From: Phanerodontia chrysosporium
Taxonomy: Eukaryota > Basidiomycota > Agaricomycetes > Polyporales > Phanerochaetaceae
Length of the DNA stretch: 64,000 bases
Direction: 5' to 3'
NCBI GenBank assembly: GCA_001910725.1
Contig: MJGA01000027.1
Location: forward strand, 1-64,000
Of this stretch, positions 28,854 through 40,486 are shown piece after piece (the first letter of the stretch is position 1; the number at the start of each line of letters is the position of its first letter). The translations under genes were made by a program, and so were the position numbers. The notes under the pieces are model-generated. The model did not search any database. It saw only the letters and a program-made list of their open reading frames with translations, and had not been told where the DNA came from.

Positions 28854-29883
28854 ACCTCGCGTGACCTGTCCTCATCACTTCATAGCCAACGTCGACAAGG
28901 ACCACCTCCTGGACCCCAATCATCCAGCTCTCATCATCGTCCCGCCTTCACTTCTGAGTCAATGGAAGGAAGAGCTCAATCGCTGGCTGAAGCCCGAAAC
29001 GGCCGACCTCTTCACCTACACCGGTAAATTCGACATGAACAATCGGAAGGCCTTCTGGACGCGTGTTTACTCTGCCAGTCGCATGCCGGCTTACCGCCGG
29101 ATTATCCTCACGACACGGACAGTGCGTTGAGCAGTATTGATAGCAACTCTGTTACTGACAATTCACGCGCCAGGCGGTCTGGGCTGATGCTGACGTTGGG
29201 CTCAATGGGAAAGGCGAACTCAGCATGTCGCAGTGCGCGAAGACGACTCTGTACCACCAGATCAAGCCCAGCGTCATTGTCATCGACGAGGTCCACGAGG
29301 TGCGGAATTTCGGTCCACGGCTGCAAGCCCTCGTCTATTTCGTCGAGCGTTCAGAGCTCACTATCACGGCATCTGCGACACCGATCGTCACGAATTACCT
29401 GGTAAGCCTCCCCCAGACTCTGTGGACTTGTAGTACTCAGCATGGATTCAGAACGCACTCACCCTCGCCAAGCTCAACAAGCAAGGTTTCCACGTCACGG
29501 AAGACATCAAGAAGGACTGGGGGATGTGCCTCCGCAAGGCCAAGAGTGAAGACAAGGCGAAGGCGGACTCTATGGACTTCCATCGGGCTCGAGCGTTGCG
29601 CGGAGAAGACATGGAGAACAGCCAAAAGCTCGTGGAGGTCTCCAAGGAGCTTTGTGCCATAGTCCAGAAATGGTTCGCAGGGAGAGCGTTGCGGCGTACG
29701 GTCTACAGCAAGGACCACGAGGGTCGCTCGGTCTGGCATGCACCGGAGCCCATCTCCGTCGACATCTATCTCAAGCTTCAAGATCACGAAGCTAAGGCTC
29801 TGGACACGATGATGCACAACGACGACTACGAACCCGACGTGCCTCCGGGATTTCCGTCAAATGTGAGTACGAGGCTCAATGGT

Positions 29884-29900
29884 GGTCACCTCCGGTGACC
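29884..29900. repeat. Palindrome in helicase B intron 7
   Basis: GGTCACCTCCGGTGACC, a diverged but still self-complementary copy, in the intron (29863-29952) equivalent to the one that holds a copy in paralogue A. Confidence 0.6.
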
Positions 29901-31881
29901 GCCCTGCTTTCACAAGCTCTGCTCCGATAACTGCGCTGACTGCTGTTTTCAGCGATTCTACTTGCTGTCACGTACTGTCCTCGATCACGTCAAGTTCTTG
30001 CAGGACAAGCTGTGGAGAGGTCCGGCGTCGCTGGAGGAGTGGAGGGAACAACCGGCTACGAAACTCCAGGCTGTGATCAAGATCCTGAAGTACCACTTCT
30101 CCAAGCCCGGTCTCCCGCCCCTGGTGAACAAATGCCCTGGAGGTGATCGGTTCATCGACATCGACGAGGATGATCCAGAGTGGCAGGCTTGGACCAACGA
30201 CCTCGTACCTGGTGAACCGTACTCTCATCCACCACTGGACGATCCCCAGCTAGCTCAGGAGTACGAAGAGTACCAGAACGCGAAGGCATCAGGCGCGGAG
30301 TTCTCCCCGTCCACGGAACTTCAGTTTTGGCTTGACAAAATCCACGCTGTCGACAAGGTCATCCTCTACGAGTCGTTCACCTCGCACCACAAGATGGTCA
30401 AAAGGGTGAGTTGATAAGCTTGCCACTGACCGACACACGCACTGACTATGCCCTGTGACACATTCAGGTCTTCAACTTGGAGGGCATCAAGTCGCTCTTC
30501 ATCTCCGGCAAGGTTTCCCCAGCCAAGCGGGCTCGAGTGCTCAAGGAATCCCGCGAGTCCAAGGAGCCTCTCGTCCTCGTCGTCTCGGGTGTCGGTCAGT
30601 CTGGGCTGAACATTGACTGCGCAAACATCGTCATCCTCAAGGTATGTGCCTCTGCTTTCGCGTGTAGCATCCTCATCGCTCACTTCTCTGCATCTCAGTC
30701 CCCTATGTGGTCCACTCAAGAAGATCGGCAGCTAACTGGTCGTGTCTGGCGTCCGCCTCAGGCGAAGCAGGTCATTCTCTACCGGCCCCTTGCACTTGAC
30801 GTCGGCGAATGGTCCATCGCCAACATCGCGTTCGGTAAGGCTCGCATGCAAGAGATGTTGTTCAAGCCGGTCATTACGCCAGTCGTCAGTAAGCCTATTG
30901 GTGGAATTCACACACTTGTGACATATCCTAACGAATGCTTTGAACAGCGAAATCCCTCAACGCTCAAGCGGGTCACCGTGAGAACGAGATCGACTTCGAC
31001 CATGGCTCAACTTCGGACAATGACGACAACGACGACAACGACGAGGTTCCCGATACCACTCGGCACGACAGCGAGGCAACGAGCACAGGCAAGGGCAAGG
31101 GCAAAGGCAAGGGCAAGGGCAAGAGCAAAGGTAAAGGCAAGGGCAAGGGCAAGGCTCAGGAGACTGAGACCGAGCCGAACGTGGACAACGATCCAGCTCC
31201 GTCGCCTGGTCCTGAATCGGAGGAGGGCGGAGAATGGCGAGTCGTTCCCCCAAGGCGGAAGCGGAAGTCCGGGTGCAACTCCACTGTCGCACCACCTCTG
31301 AAGCCTGAAGACATGGACATCGACCCCACGGAGCCGTCGAACTCAATCTCTGCTGGTACCATACCCTCCGACAATCAGGGTGACGAGCAAGACCAGCTTG
31401 ATCCCAGCGACAATGAGGATGAGCCACGTCAGCCGAGTTACAGCAACGACGACGAGGACGAGGATGACGAGCAGGAGCCAGGTCAAGGGGATCGCATGGA
31501 TGAGGATGAGAACGAACCCTCGACGCCTCCTCCAGTTGACCCTGATGTGAACATGGACGAGCTCCAGCAGCAGTTCTCGAACATGGCCTGTGAGTTGTTA
31601 CACGATCTTTGTGACCAGCGCACTCATCGGTCCAACTAGCTCCGCCCCGTGTCACGAGTTCTATTCGTGACAACTCTCCGTTGAGTTCACTGCCTCCCTC
31701 CCAGCGGAGTCCAAGTCCAGCGCGTCCACCGGCCAAGAAGCCCCGCCGCGATCCCAAGAAAGCAGAACAGGTGAAGCCCAAGACCAAAAAGACACCTTCC
31801 CAGCCGTTCGCTTCGTCGTCACGCGACTCCGCCGAGCCGATCTCCGCCAGAACCCGCAAACGGGGAAACCCGACTCGCTAA

Positions 31882-32520
31882 AGAGGCTTGTCACCTGCAG
31901 CGTCGCCTCCACTGACATCCGTCCGCATATCCCTCCCCTCCCTCCCTCGTACATGTCAGCTGGTTGGTTTTTCGCAGGTCACCTTTGCTCGGCAGGTCGT
32001 GGACGTTGTTTTTGTGTTATATTACAAGTAGTATCCAATAAGCATTCACCTTTCTATCTATCAATGAAATGCGTGCAGTTATATAGCCTCAAAGGTGGAG
32101 AATGCAGGTGAAGAATGCGGAAGAGAAAGGCAGAATTCAGTGTAGTTTTTTTTCAAACTGACATATTTGCATGCAAAGAACAGAGTTCAGTTGATATCTG
32201 CAGTTAAGCTTGGAAGTGCAGAAACGTGAACTTCTTGCATAAGGAGCTTGGTGAGTAGAAACACACAGAACTCTACGGAACATGTCATGCTGCCTATTTG
32301 GTAAAGATCTTCAATTAAACTAGTGGCGAAGGAATCGTCACAATGTTCCAACTTCAGAGAGCAGACTCGAGTGCGGAGTGGACTTGGATTTTATCTCCCC
32401 TGCTTGGACATGCTGTCGACTTCTTGGCTGTGTGTGTATGTATGATTTTCATTGTAAAGGACTTTGATTGATTTTGATTCCAAACCTGTGATAGATATGT
32501 GCAGTTCTGTTGGATCAGTG
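31882..32520. other. Intergenic, no gene recognised
   Basis: 3' flank of helicase B. AT-rich, with no conserved frame or repeat that I can identify. Confidence 0.45.
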
Positions 32521-32523
32521 TCC

Positions 32524-33989
32524 AACTGCCAGTGGCGACCACATTTGGGACCTTGGCACCTTGGAGCAATGCTCAGTCGAGCTGGTCGCCACTGGCGACT
32601 GACAGGCACCCAACGCAGCTCACCAGATGGCCCAGGATAACATTTGCATGGTAATCTGCTCTGTTTGTGATCGATTCGTATTGTAACTACTCACCTTAAC
32701 CACTCACTCTAGTAACAACGTGGGTCGCCACTGGCAGCCAGCATATCGTGCTCAATGTAATAACCCTAAGCTTGGGTTTGTGCATGTGTGGAACTTGTCG
32801 GTCGCCATTGGCGACCTGCCTGACCAAGTCGAGTCAATCGTGCTACCCATGGCACGGCTTCCAAACAACACCACAGATTTGGGAATGAAGCAAGTTCAGA
32901 AGAAGGCTGTAAGGGCATGTTTGACAAGTATATAGTCAGCAAGCCTAAACAGTAATCTCTGTACATCTGTCAGGTCAGCTTTATAAACAATGTGCACTTT
33001 TGACTTAAGTACTTTGGCTGAAGTCTAGCTATCAGGTAACCCTGATATAAGTTATTTTGAGTGTTGGTCGCCAGTGGCAGCCAACACGTCACGCTCTACT
33101 AACCCCTATATTTGGGTTAAATTCACTAAAGCCAGCTGCCAGTGGCAACTGCTTCAACATAGATTTTTGCTGAGGACACGATTAATTTCATGGTTTTGAC
33201 AAGTGGTCGCCACTGGCAAGCATAATGCTAACAGCCACCTTGCCCTATGCTAGGGTTGGCTACATGCTAATTCTGGTTGCCAGAGGTAACTAACTAACTA
33301 ACTCGCTTGCTTGAGCATCTCTCGTTGCCAGTGGCGACTGACAAGCCCCCGTTCTCTCAACAACAGAAGGCATGGAGGTTTTCTCCATGTATGAGACCGC
33401 TCTCCGATGTGGTTGTTGCCAGTGGTGCCCTACTTGGCGTGGATGACCTGATCTCAGCGTATTGAAATCACAGTATAGCAACAACAACAACACCAGCCGC
33501 CATTGGCAACCAGCGCACCATGCTCAATGCAACCCTACCTGTCAAGATCACGAAACCAACCCTAGAATAAGTGGTCACCACTGGCGGCTGGCTTTCGTGG
33601 CAGAGTTTGAACCCATACTAGGGGTAAACCGAGCACAGCATCGTGCCAGCTGCCACTGGCAACCGATGTTGAATGAGCACTTTATGATTCAACAGAACAA
33701 GACCACACTATCGATGGCAATACAGAGCAAGTCGCCAGCAGCAACCCACATGTTTCACACATGCACAAACCCAAGCATAGTCGCCACTGGCATTCGCATT
33801 AGCACAGTGCAGTGTGTTCAATCAAGGAATTCACCTGCAAGGTGTGCAGCACACTCACTTGCACATTTTGGGGTTTCTGGCTGCTCTGAACAGGTGGTTG
33901 CCAGTGGCAGGCAAAATGCTGGCAACCATCACTTGACCCTATGCTAGGGTTGATTTTATAGTCCTGACAGGTGGTTGCCAGTGGCAGCC
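32524..33989. repeat. Cluster of alternating short palindromes
   Basis: About 17 copies of a GGTYGCCASTGGCRACC-like palindrome in 1.47 kb. Clear ones are at 32524, 32583, 32723, 32800, 33066, 33134, 33205, 33275, 33323, 33496, 33573, 33649, 33895 and 33973. Between many of them is a second palindrome with CCCTA..TAGGG arms (32762, 33099, 33242, 33611, 33935). Spacing is irregular, and the DNA between copies is not conserved like a CRISPR or satellite. No protein frame spans it. Confidence 0.75.
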
Positions 33990-34009
33990 ATGCTAATAGT
34001 GTGGTGTCC

Positions 34010-34162
34010 TAGCAAGAATTTCAGCTGCAAAGTATAAGGCTCTCTTTTGCATGCAGCTAAAAGACACAGGGCTAGCACACGGCCATAAACAGCTGTGGCT
34101 AGCCAAGGCCTTGAGCATGCAAGCAAGCATGCTGCAACACTTTGCAGCTGAAATCCTTGCTA
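34010..34162. repeat. Foldback element with 24-bp inverted repeats
   Basis: TAGCAAGAATTTCAGCTGCA.. (34010-34033) is the reverse complement, with one mismatch, of 34139-34162. The interior has further self-complementary words (CTTTTGCATGC, GCATGCAAGCAAGCATGC). The size (153 bp) and termini resemble a MITE, but no clear target duplication is seen. Confidence 0.65.
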
Positions 34163-34281
34163 GAATGCACTGTGCCAGTGAACGCTCTTCTGCCAAGGGG
34201 CTAGGCACCTAGCACCAGAATTGGATGCTTGGCTGCAGGTAGCAGTGCTTGAGGTGCATCCTAGTGCATCCTAGAGGCCAT

Positions 34282-34300
34282 CATAACCCTAACCCTAAAC
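34282..34300. repeat. Short telomere-like tract
   Basis: Contains CCCTAACCCTAAACCCCCC, two and a half units of the TTAGGG-type repeat, directly next to the broken end of a solo LTR. Confidence 0.5.
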
Positions 34301-34306
34301 CCCCCT

Positions 34307-34859
34307 AAGCACCAGTGCCCTGATGGTGCATTACCCCTAGACACCAGCACATTCCGCTGCACACTCGGACACTCCCCGGATCACTGGTCTGCCTTGCAAC
34401 CGGTTCCCTGGATCGCCGAGGAGGCACTGTCACCTCTGGTGACTTCCCTCACCAAGACACGCTGAGCTGATCATTCCAATGACACAACCTCGGCCCGATG
34501 TCAGCCTCGAGACACTGCCAGCTGACACAGCCTTGTGACATAGCCCCAGCACAGCCTTGCCACACAGTCCGTGTCACAGCCCTGCTGGCTATGCTGAGCA
34601 CTGCCCATTAGCTTAGGTAATCATACAGCCTGCCCTAGGGTACAGTAGTATATAAGAGTAGCTTCCCTTGCTCCTGTCTGTCATCTCGACCTCTTGGTCA
34701 ATACAGACAGGTAAGCCTCCATTTGTATAGTAGCATAGTTTGCTAATATATCATGGTCAATACAGGTAGCTGAACAAGTTGTGCACTCCACTGCACCTCA
34801 TCATCGTCATTCCCATCTGTCCTCCCTCATGTAGTGTTGAGCCCTAGCTCTGTGATACA
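34307..34859 (+). repeat. Decayed solo LTR of the element 1 family
   Basis: Aligns by eye with the last 550 bp of the element 1 LTR: CCCTGATGG, GGTCTGCCTTGCAACC, TTAGCTTAGGTAATC, the TATA region, the self-primer ATCTCGACCT at 34683-34692, and the end TGTGATACA. The first 140 bp are missing. Many CG sites of the intact LTR are TG or CA here. No internal element sequence follows, so it is a remnant of recombination or truncation. Confidence 0.85.
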
Positions 34860-35741
34860 TTGCGCACAGGTGGCGTTCACGATGCTGGCGCAATGCAGTT
34901 TGTCTGTGCGGCAGACCTCTGTGTCACTGTCTCGTCTTGTTCCTGTGGCAAGTAGAAGGTGAGCATGTGGTGGCAGCAGCTGCAGCATTCAGCATGACTC
35001 ACGTTGTTGCCCACTAGGGCACACTCAGGTGCAGATGCTTTTGTGTGGTGTGGCGACCGCCTTTAACGGTCGCGGTGCAGATCACGGTGACACCGTGCTG
35101 CACAGTCCAGTTGCTGGAAGGTGGAACAACAGGGCTTCGCCACGATCATGTACACGGAACACAGCAGGGAGGGCTCAGTCAGGGCGGGGATCACGGGCAG
35201 ATTACTGATCTGCACGACCTTCGATCTCGATGCAGAGCAGCGGCTGGTTCTTCTTGCAGTGCTGCAGTCAAGGCAGCAGCCTCAGTGGCGTGCTTCTCAA
35301 CTGGGTTCCAGGTGTGTTGGGTAGGTGGCGGGGGTTCCGAGAGCAGCAGGGGTGGTGTTAAGCAAGCTATTCAGGGTCTGCCAGTGGTGGATGGATTAGG
35401 GAGTTGGGCTGTTAGAGTATGTATTTAGGCAGTGCAGTACAGTACAAACACTAGTCGAGCATAGAGTATACAGGGAGGGAGAGGTGGGGATGCAGCTGCC
35501 ATTGTCATTGTCATTATTAACAGCAGACAGGACACGGCTGGGGCTTCGCGAAGGCATGCTTCAAATTCCCAGACGGGCACCTCGCAGAGGTCATGCGCGG
35601 AGACAGCCCTTGGCCCCTATTCATTTGCATTTCACATGGCACAGGCAGGGACTCGGCGGCAGGGCTCTTGGCACCTCAGCTGCACAGGTTATCCAGCTTG
35701 GCATGCCTGGTGACGACAGGGCGTGTACGCAGGTGGTGATC
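34860..35741. other. Intergenic, no gene recognised
   Basis: No convincing frame. One hairpin-like word, GCGACCG..CGGTCGC, lies near 35050 and may be a relic of the palindrome family. Confidence 0.4.
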
Positions 35742-36139
35742 TCAGTTGCTTCTGCCCGGGGTCACCAGCGAGGTCATCAGCGCAGGCGGGCGACCGGGCA
35801 TATACTCTATGTAGGTCACATTCAATGGTACGTATCTCTACAGAGCACATGCCCACGTCAACTCAACTGTTTTCTTGTAGAGATGTCGAATATCTTACCC
35901 TGTCTGTCCTTATCACGCAGAACATCACTTTCACCTGCAGTGTTTGACCCATTTTGCTCTTGGGCAAGCTCTGGATCCTGGCTCTGCTGAGATACAGCCA
36001 TGTTCACATATGGAACAGGAGCATTGGGGTGATCCAGCATGTAGTTTGCAGCAGCAACAGCAATGTCCATAGGACGAGGCTGTGAAGCAGGACCGGCTCC
36101 TAGAAGGTAGGCGTTGATTCCATAGGCACGAGATGACAT
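35742..36139 (-). CDS. Small unknown protein, two exons (tentative)
   Basis: I do not recognise it. Exon 1, from the ATG at 36139 (or 36220 if the upstream Met is used), codes MSSRAYGINAYLLGAG and an Ala/Asn/Gln-rich stretch. It ends at 35899 with a strong donor (CAG G|GTAAGA). A 61-nt intron and the acceptor CTCTGTAG lead to a short second exon (35837 downward) whose reading frame is uncertain. Composition looks protein-like, and the splice signals are better than chance, but nothing else supports it. It might be a fragment of a longer gene. Confidence 0.3.
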
Positions 36140-37210
36140 ATTGTAGAGTTTTACAGGTGCAAGATTGCTACGATAGAGTGTACTCGAAGGAGAGGAGTTG
36201 AGAGCGACGAGAATAGTCACGAACTTCCCTGTGGACGCTTGGTGGTGCCTGAGAGCACCTGCCTACCTTCCTGGGTATGCCGAGGTGCCGGTTCAAGGTT
36301 CGAATTGTTTACTCTCGATGCACGCATGATCATAGTTTTGTCATTAGCTGTAAATGTCGTAGTCCTGAGAGACCTTGACAAGCAAGGTAACATCTGAGGT
36401 GTAAGTCTGCATACCCAAGGTTAGGGTTTCATCCATTGGCCAGACTTTCCCAGACAAGCACGCCGAAGGAGGCGCTTCACGAGTCCGGTTCGAACTCAGC
36501 TTTTCTCTCGGGGAACCTGCGCGCGACTATCATTTTTGGTGCAGCTGTAACTGCTGCAAGTGCCGCAGCCGAGCGGCGCCGTCGCGAACGAAGCCGGTTC
36601 GTTTCATGCCTGGCGAGATCACACAAAGGCTCAATTGTTCACGGACAACATTGGTATTAGGCTAGACGGAACGGGAGACTGGATACACAGGGAGAATAGA
36701 CACCGACCGTACTCTGCGCGGGTGCGCGGACGACAAGCTACAAGTTACAAAATAGTGATAGAGAACGTGTTCCCGCACCGCAAGTGAACGTATGCCCGAT
36801 GCTTGCCGCAGGTTCGATGACGACGGGAATTGGAAGGGGGTGGATGAGTACGCCGCTCAAGAACGGAGACAGAACACAACGGAGGGACGGACTGGTGATT
36901 GCCGCTCTCCTTCCCGAACGCCCCGCGACAGCGCGCACATCGACGGCTGACCTAGCATATCTTCAACTTTGCGGACACTTATGCGCACACGCACCATTAC
37001 GACTGAGGCGAAGTCAGAATGGCCGGTGCAGGGATAATAGTGGACGCACCTTTCGCTACGATGGGACGCACACTACAAGAAATCCTCCGCCCTGGCACGC
37101 TTCTTACCCCGGGACTCGCCTTCTTGGCTCTGACTCTGGCTCGCAGCTTGCTGATTAGCGGTATCCTTTGTCACATGGTACTTCGGGTGGATTGCACGGT
37201 GCTCCTCCTG
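36140..37210. other. Intergenic, no gene recognised
   Basis: Several short open frames exist, but none has domain character or splice continuity. Two tRNA-B-box-like words (GGTTCGAAT near 36300, GGTTCGAAC near 36490) lack a matching cloverleaf. Confidence 0.4.
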
Positions 37211-38564
37211 TTAATTACGATAAGTAGCCGTACGATTAACAGATGTTCGCGTAGTAATCACCGGAGAGAAGTTTGGGTCCGACCACTTGAGGACCGTTGG
37301 CTTCTTGAATGGCGCATACGTCTGCTCGAGTTTCGGGTCTGGGAGCTTCAGTTGGGGTGCTGGGGTGTTGCTCGTCGTACCGGGCGCGGATGGCGCAGAT
37401 GAAGGAGGGACGCTGCCACCAGCGCTAGGCGTGACACTCGCGGGAGGCGGCGGCGGCGGGGGCATGCCACCAGCAGGGACGAAGGTAGGCGGCGCGGGCG
37501 GAGTGCCGGCTGATGGAGGGGGAGAGAAGCCTGGCGGCGGGGGCACACCAGGAGGCAGGAACGGAGGGGGTGGGAATGGCGGGCGCATGCCGGGCGCAGG
37601 CGGGAAAGGAGGAACGGGCGCACCAGGAGGGAGCATGCCCGGCGGAGGCGGGAACGGCGGCATACCAGGGGGAACTGGTGGGAAACCTGGCGGAGGGGAC
37701 GCACCGGGAGGAATCCTACGCATACAAGTGAGCAAATGGTCGCTTGTTAGAGAGCACCAACTTACGGAGGCATCATTCCGGGAACGGGGAAGGGCGGCAC
37801 TGGGTAAGGTGGGGCAAAAGCAGGAGGCGCACCTGGAGGAAGCACCGGTGGGATACCGGGAGGCGACATGACGGGAGTCGGGACGGCGGGGACCGGTGGA
37901 GAAGCGTAGGCTTGGGGCGGCGCACCGTAGACGGCAGCCGAGCTCTGTTCAGCAGCGGGAGCAGCGTTCTCGGAGGCACCCATGAGAGCCTTGTGCGCTT
38001 CGAGCTGAGCGCGCAGCTCCTCTTCGGACAACGGGCGGTTCTCGATCTTGGGACGCTTGTTCGGGGGCGCACTGATGGTTCCAGGGTTGAGGCCAAGCTC
38101 GATCTCCTTGCGACGCTTGTAGTCGGCGACGTCGGGGGCGGGGATGCCTTCCATACCGAAGATTTCGACTTCGTAGCCATCTCGGCCTGGGAGCGCGTTT
38201 TCGATGCGGGGAAGGCTGTACGAAAAGATGAGAGATTATGGAAAGCGAGGATATATGCTACGCACTTTTCCGGCTCCAACTTGTGCACCTGCTGGATGTG
38301 AACTGCTAGACCTCCTGCAGTATTGAGGCGCCGAGGACAGAGATTACACTTGAAATGCTTGGCCTTTTGGTGCTGCATTAGAACTACGTCCCCGACGTTG
38401 TCAGCATCGCAGAGGGTGTACGGACGCGCATACATACCCTTCTCATCTTCAAACTCCCGCTCACAGTACCAGCACCAGGGCCGAAGGATCTAGGAGGGGG
38501 ATGAAACGGCTGCGCAGGCAGTCAGGAGAGGAGAACTTGCCTGCTTGTTTTTCTTCTTTGCCAT
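37211..38564 (-). CDS. BuGZ/ZNF207-like C2H2 zinc-finger protein
   Basis: Five exons: 38541-38564, 38438-38489, 38266-38383, 37766-38215, 37211-37715; 382 aa. It starts MAKKKNKQ, then two C2H2 fingers: RPWCWYCEREFEDEK..VLMQHQKAKHF and FKCNLCPRRLNTAGGLAVH. These are the hallmark of the BuGZ/ZNF207 family, as is the following EIFGMEGIPAPDVADYKRRK. The remainder is a very Pro/Gly/Met-rich low-complexity region, as in animal BuGZ where it drives phase separation. Animal BuGZ binds spindle microtubules and the checkpoint protein Bub3; the role in fungi is less clear. Intron 1 (38490-38540) has a GC donor (CAG|GCAAGT). The gene shares a 274-bp divergent promoter with the hydrolase. Confidence 0.85.
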
Positions 38565-38838
38565 GGCGAAAGGAGACCTGCGACGTGGGTGTAGTGCTAA
38601 GTCCCTGGGTGGCGGACGAGGGGACGGTGCTGGCCTTGCGAGTCTCGTGAGATGAGAGTTCGGGACAAGTTTGCGTGCGTGGGCGACCGCAAAGCCCGGC
38701 GCCGGCCGGCCCCCGGTGATGGCTCTCGGCGACACTGGCAAGCGCGAGCGTCATGCGCGCTGGGCTCCTTCAGCGAGGACGCGGTGGGGAGGACAACGTC
38801 GATGACTTTGCCCTCGTCGCCTCGCTAGACTCTCGCAG
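38565..38838. promoter_or_regulatory. Divergent promoter region
   Basis: 274 bp between the start codons of the BuGZ-like gene (minus) and the alpha/beta hydrolase (plus). No TATA box is evident; the sequence is GC-rich. Confidence 0.55.
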
Positions 38839-40486
38839 ATGATTGGACACTCTCTCCCGGAATACATCTTCATTCGCATTTGCATCGCCTGCCTTCGTCT
38901 CCTCTCACCGCTCAGCATACTCTACCTTGCCGCAAGCCAGTACGCAGGACACTGGCTCTATTCGCGCTGGCTAGGGTACTATGCATGCACAGAGGCTGCT
39001 TTCTACCTGCTCGTGTTTGTACCACGAAGCTACTGGTTGCAGAAGGTGAGTGGCGGGTTCATGAGCGTGTGGGCGCGGTGAAGTCGCATGTTCCCTTTGC
39101 CCTATATACTGACGCATGGCGTAGACTGCGCAACACCCGGAAGCCCTCACGAGAGAAGAGCGACAAGCCTTGTTTGCAAAGTGCTTTTCCCGCGTGCGGG
39201 ACACCGACCTCGCCACAGGCTGGTTTTATTTCTCCGCACCGCATGCCATTCGCCGCGAAAACGTCAAAGAATGGATCCTCTGGGCCTTCTTCTCGTCCAC
39301 GCGCGACCAGGCCGTCGAAGAATGGCATGACGAAATTGAAGACTACATACATGCGCTAGAGCAGCTTCTGGGCCGCAATATCGAGCCCGGACGAAACGAC
39401 GAAATAAACTGCATGAAGGTCTCATTAGACCCTGTTCATGCTCTTCACCGACCTCTGATATGGTATTGTGTGAGTAACTGATAGTTTCTCTCGCCCTTTA
39501 TCTTGCTCACACTCCGTAGATTGTCTGGATAGTAGATCTCTACACGACATTATACCTTGCCTACCATGGCTTCAAGCACTATACCCTCCATAGATGGTTC
39601 TGCTATTTTCCCACACGTATACACAGCACCTTCTGGGCCCCTTCTCCGCACCCGAAGCTGTCCTACTGGTATCGTCCGCACCGCTCGCGAAGCAAGAAGC
39701 CTATCGTCTTCTTCCACGGAATTGGGGTACGTAGAACTTATCACAGAAGGAGAATACCGGCTGACCAATCCGTAGATCGGTCTTTGGCCCTACGTCCAGT
39801 TCCTACAAGAGCTCGCCGTGCAAGACCCCGATGTTGGCATCATCGCCTACGAGAACTTGCCCATCAGCATGCGCATCTCTCCACCGCCGCTCGGAAGGAC
39901 CGCCATGTTAGACGCCATCCAGACCGTCCTTGCGCACCACGGGATCAACGAGTTCGTCGTCTGCGGCCACTCTTACGGGACGGTCGTCGCCGCACACATC
40001 ATGCGCTCACCCGAGCTCTCGCAGCGTGTCACGGCGTGGCTCCTCGTCGACCCGATACCCTTCCTACTGCACCTCCCCGCGGTGGCGTACAACTTCGTGT
40101 ACCGGACACCGCGCACTGCGAACGAGTGGCAGCTATGGTACTTTGCCTCGCGCGACCCGGACATCGCGCGCGTGCTCGCGCGGCACTTTTTCTGGTCGGA
40201 GAACATCCTCTGGCGTGAGGACCTTGCGGGGCGCCGCGTTGGTGTCGTGCTCAGCGGCCGCGACCAGATCGTCGATGCCGACGAGGTGCGACGCTACCTC
40301 ACGGGCGACGCCGACGTGCAGTTCCGCTGGGAGTCTGATGACGGTTTGCTTGAGGTCCTTTGGTACCCCGACCTCGACCATTCGAAGGTGTACGATACCG
40401 CGAGCGACAGGAGGCCGATGGTGGAGATGATGAAGCGGTTCGTTGAGGCGGATGCACCGAGACCGAAGCCGGATCCTGTGACCTAG
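38839..40486 (+). CDS. Alpha/beta hydrolase with N-terminal membrane segment
   Basis: Four exons: 38839-39045, 39125-39469, 39520-39726, 39776-40486; 489 aa. The first 60 residues hold hydrophobic segments (IRICIACLRLLSPLSILYLAAS and YLLVFVPRSYW), suggesting membrane anchoring. The catalytic domain has the oxyanion motif FFHGIG, the nucleophile elbow CGHSYGT, an acid in SGRDQIVDAD and a His in PDLDHSKV, the order expected for Ser-Asp-His hydrolases. The last intron falls right after HGIG. The substrate cannot be told; lipases, esterases and serine peptidases share this fold. Nothing looks broken. Confidence 0.82.

Larger units (their letters stand above)
28466..31881 (+). pseudogene. SNF2-like helicase paralogue B, 3' part
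   Basis: Continues exon 4 (28466-28617) after the duplicated CCACC, then exons 28886-29121, 29174-29401, 29452-29862, 29953-30405, 30468-30641, 30699-30888, 30948-31589 and 31640-31881, all in phase and equivalent to exons 5-12 of copy A apart from a different tail. Motifs: DEVGVGKT, VIDEVHEVRNFG, TASATP, SGVGQSGLNIDCA, QLTGRVWRPPQ. The tail has a Gly-Lys repeat coded at 31081-31150 and a long acidic stretch. No stop or frameshift is visible, so the body is still open despite the insertion. The right LTR could drive it: the second ATG downstream (28500) is in frame and gives MLLLDEVGVGKT. Whether any product is made is unknown. Confidence 0.85.

Noticed and set aside
30957..31859. 300-codon minus-strand ORF
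   Set aside because: Antisense shadow of the repetitive C-terminal exons of helicase B, whose splice phases are consistent.
32524..33989. Possible CRISPR array
   Set aside because: The host is a eukaryote, spacing is irregular, the repeats are palindromes with variable sequence, and no cas gene is present.
36285..36500. tRNA genes suggested by GGTTCGAAT and GGTTCGAAC words
   Set aside because: No matching A box, acceptor stem or anticodon arm could be folded by eye.
37287..37871. Gly-rich plus-strand ORF of 194 codons
   Set aside because: Antisense of the Pro-rich tail of the BuGZ-like gene; composition is explained by that gene.
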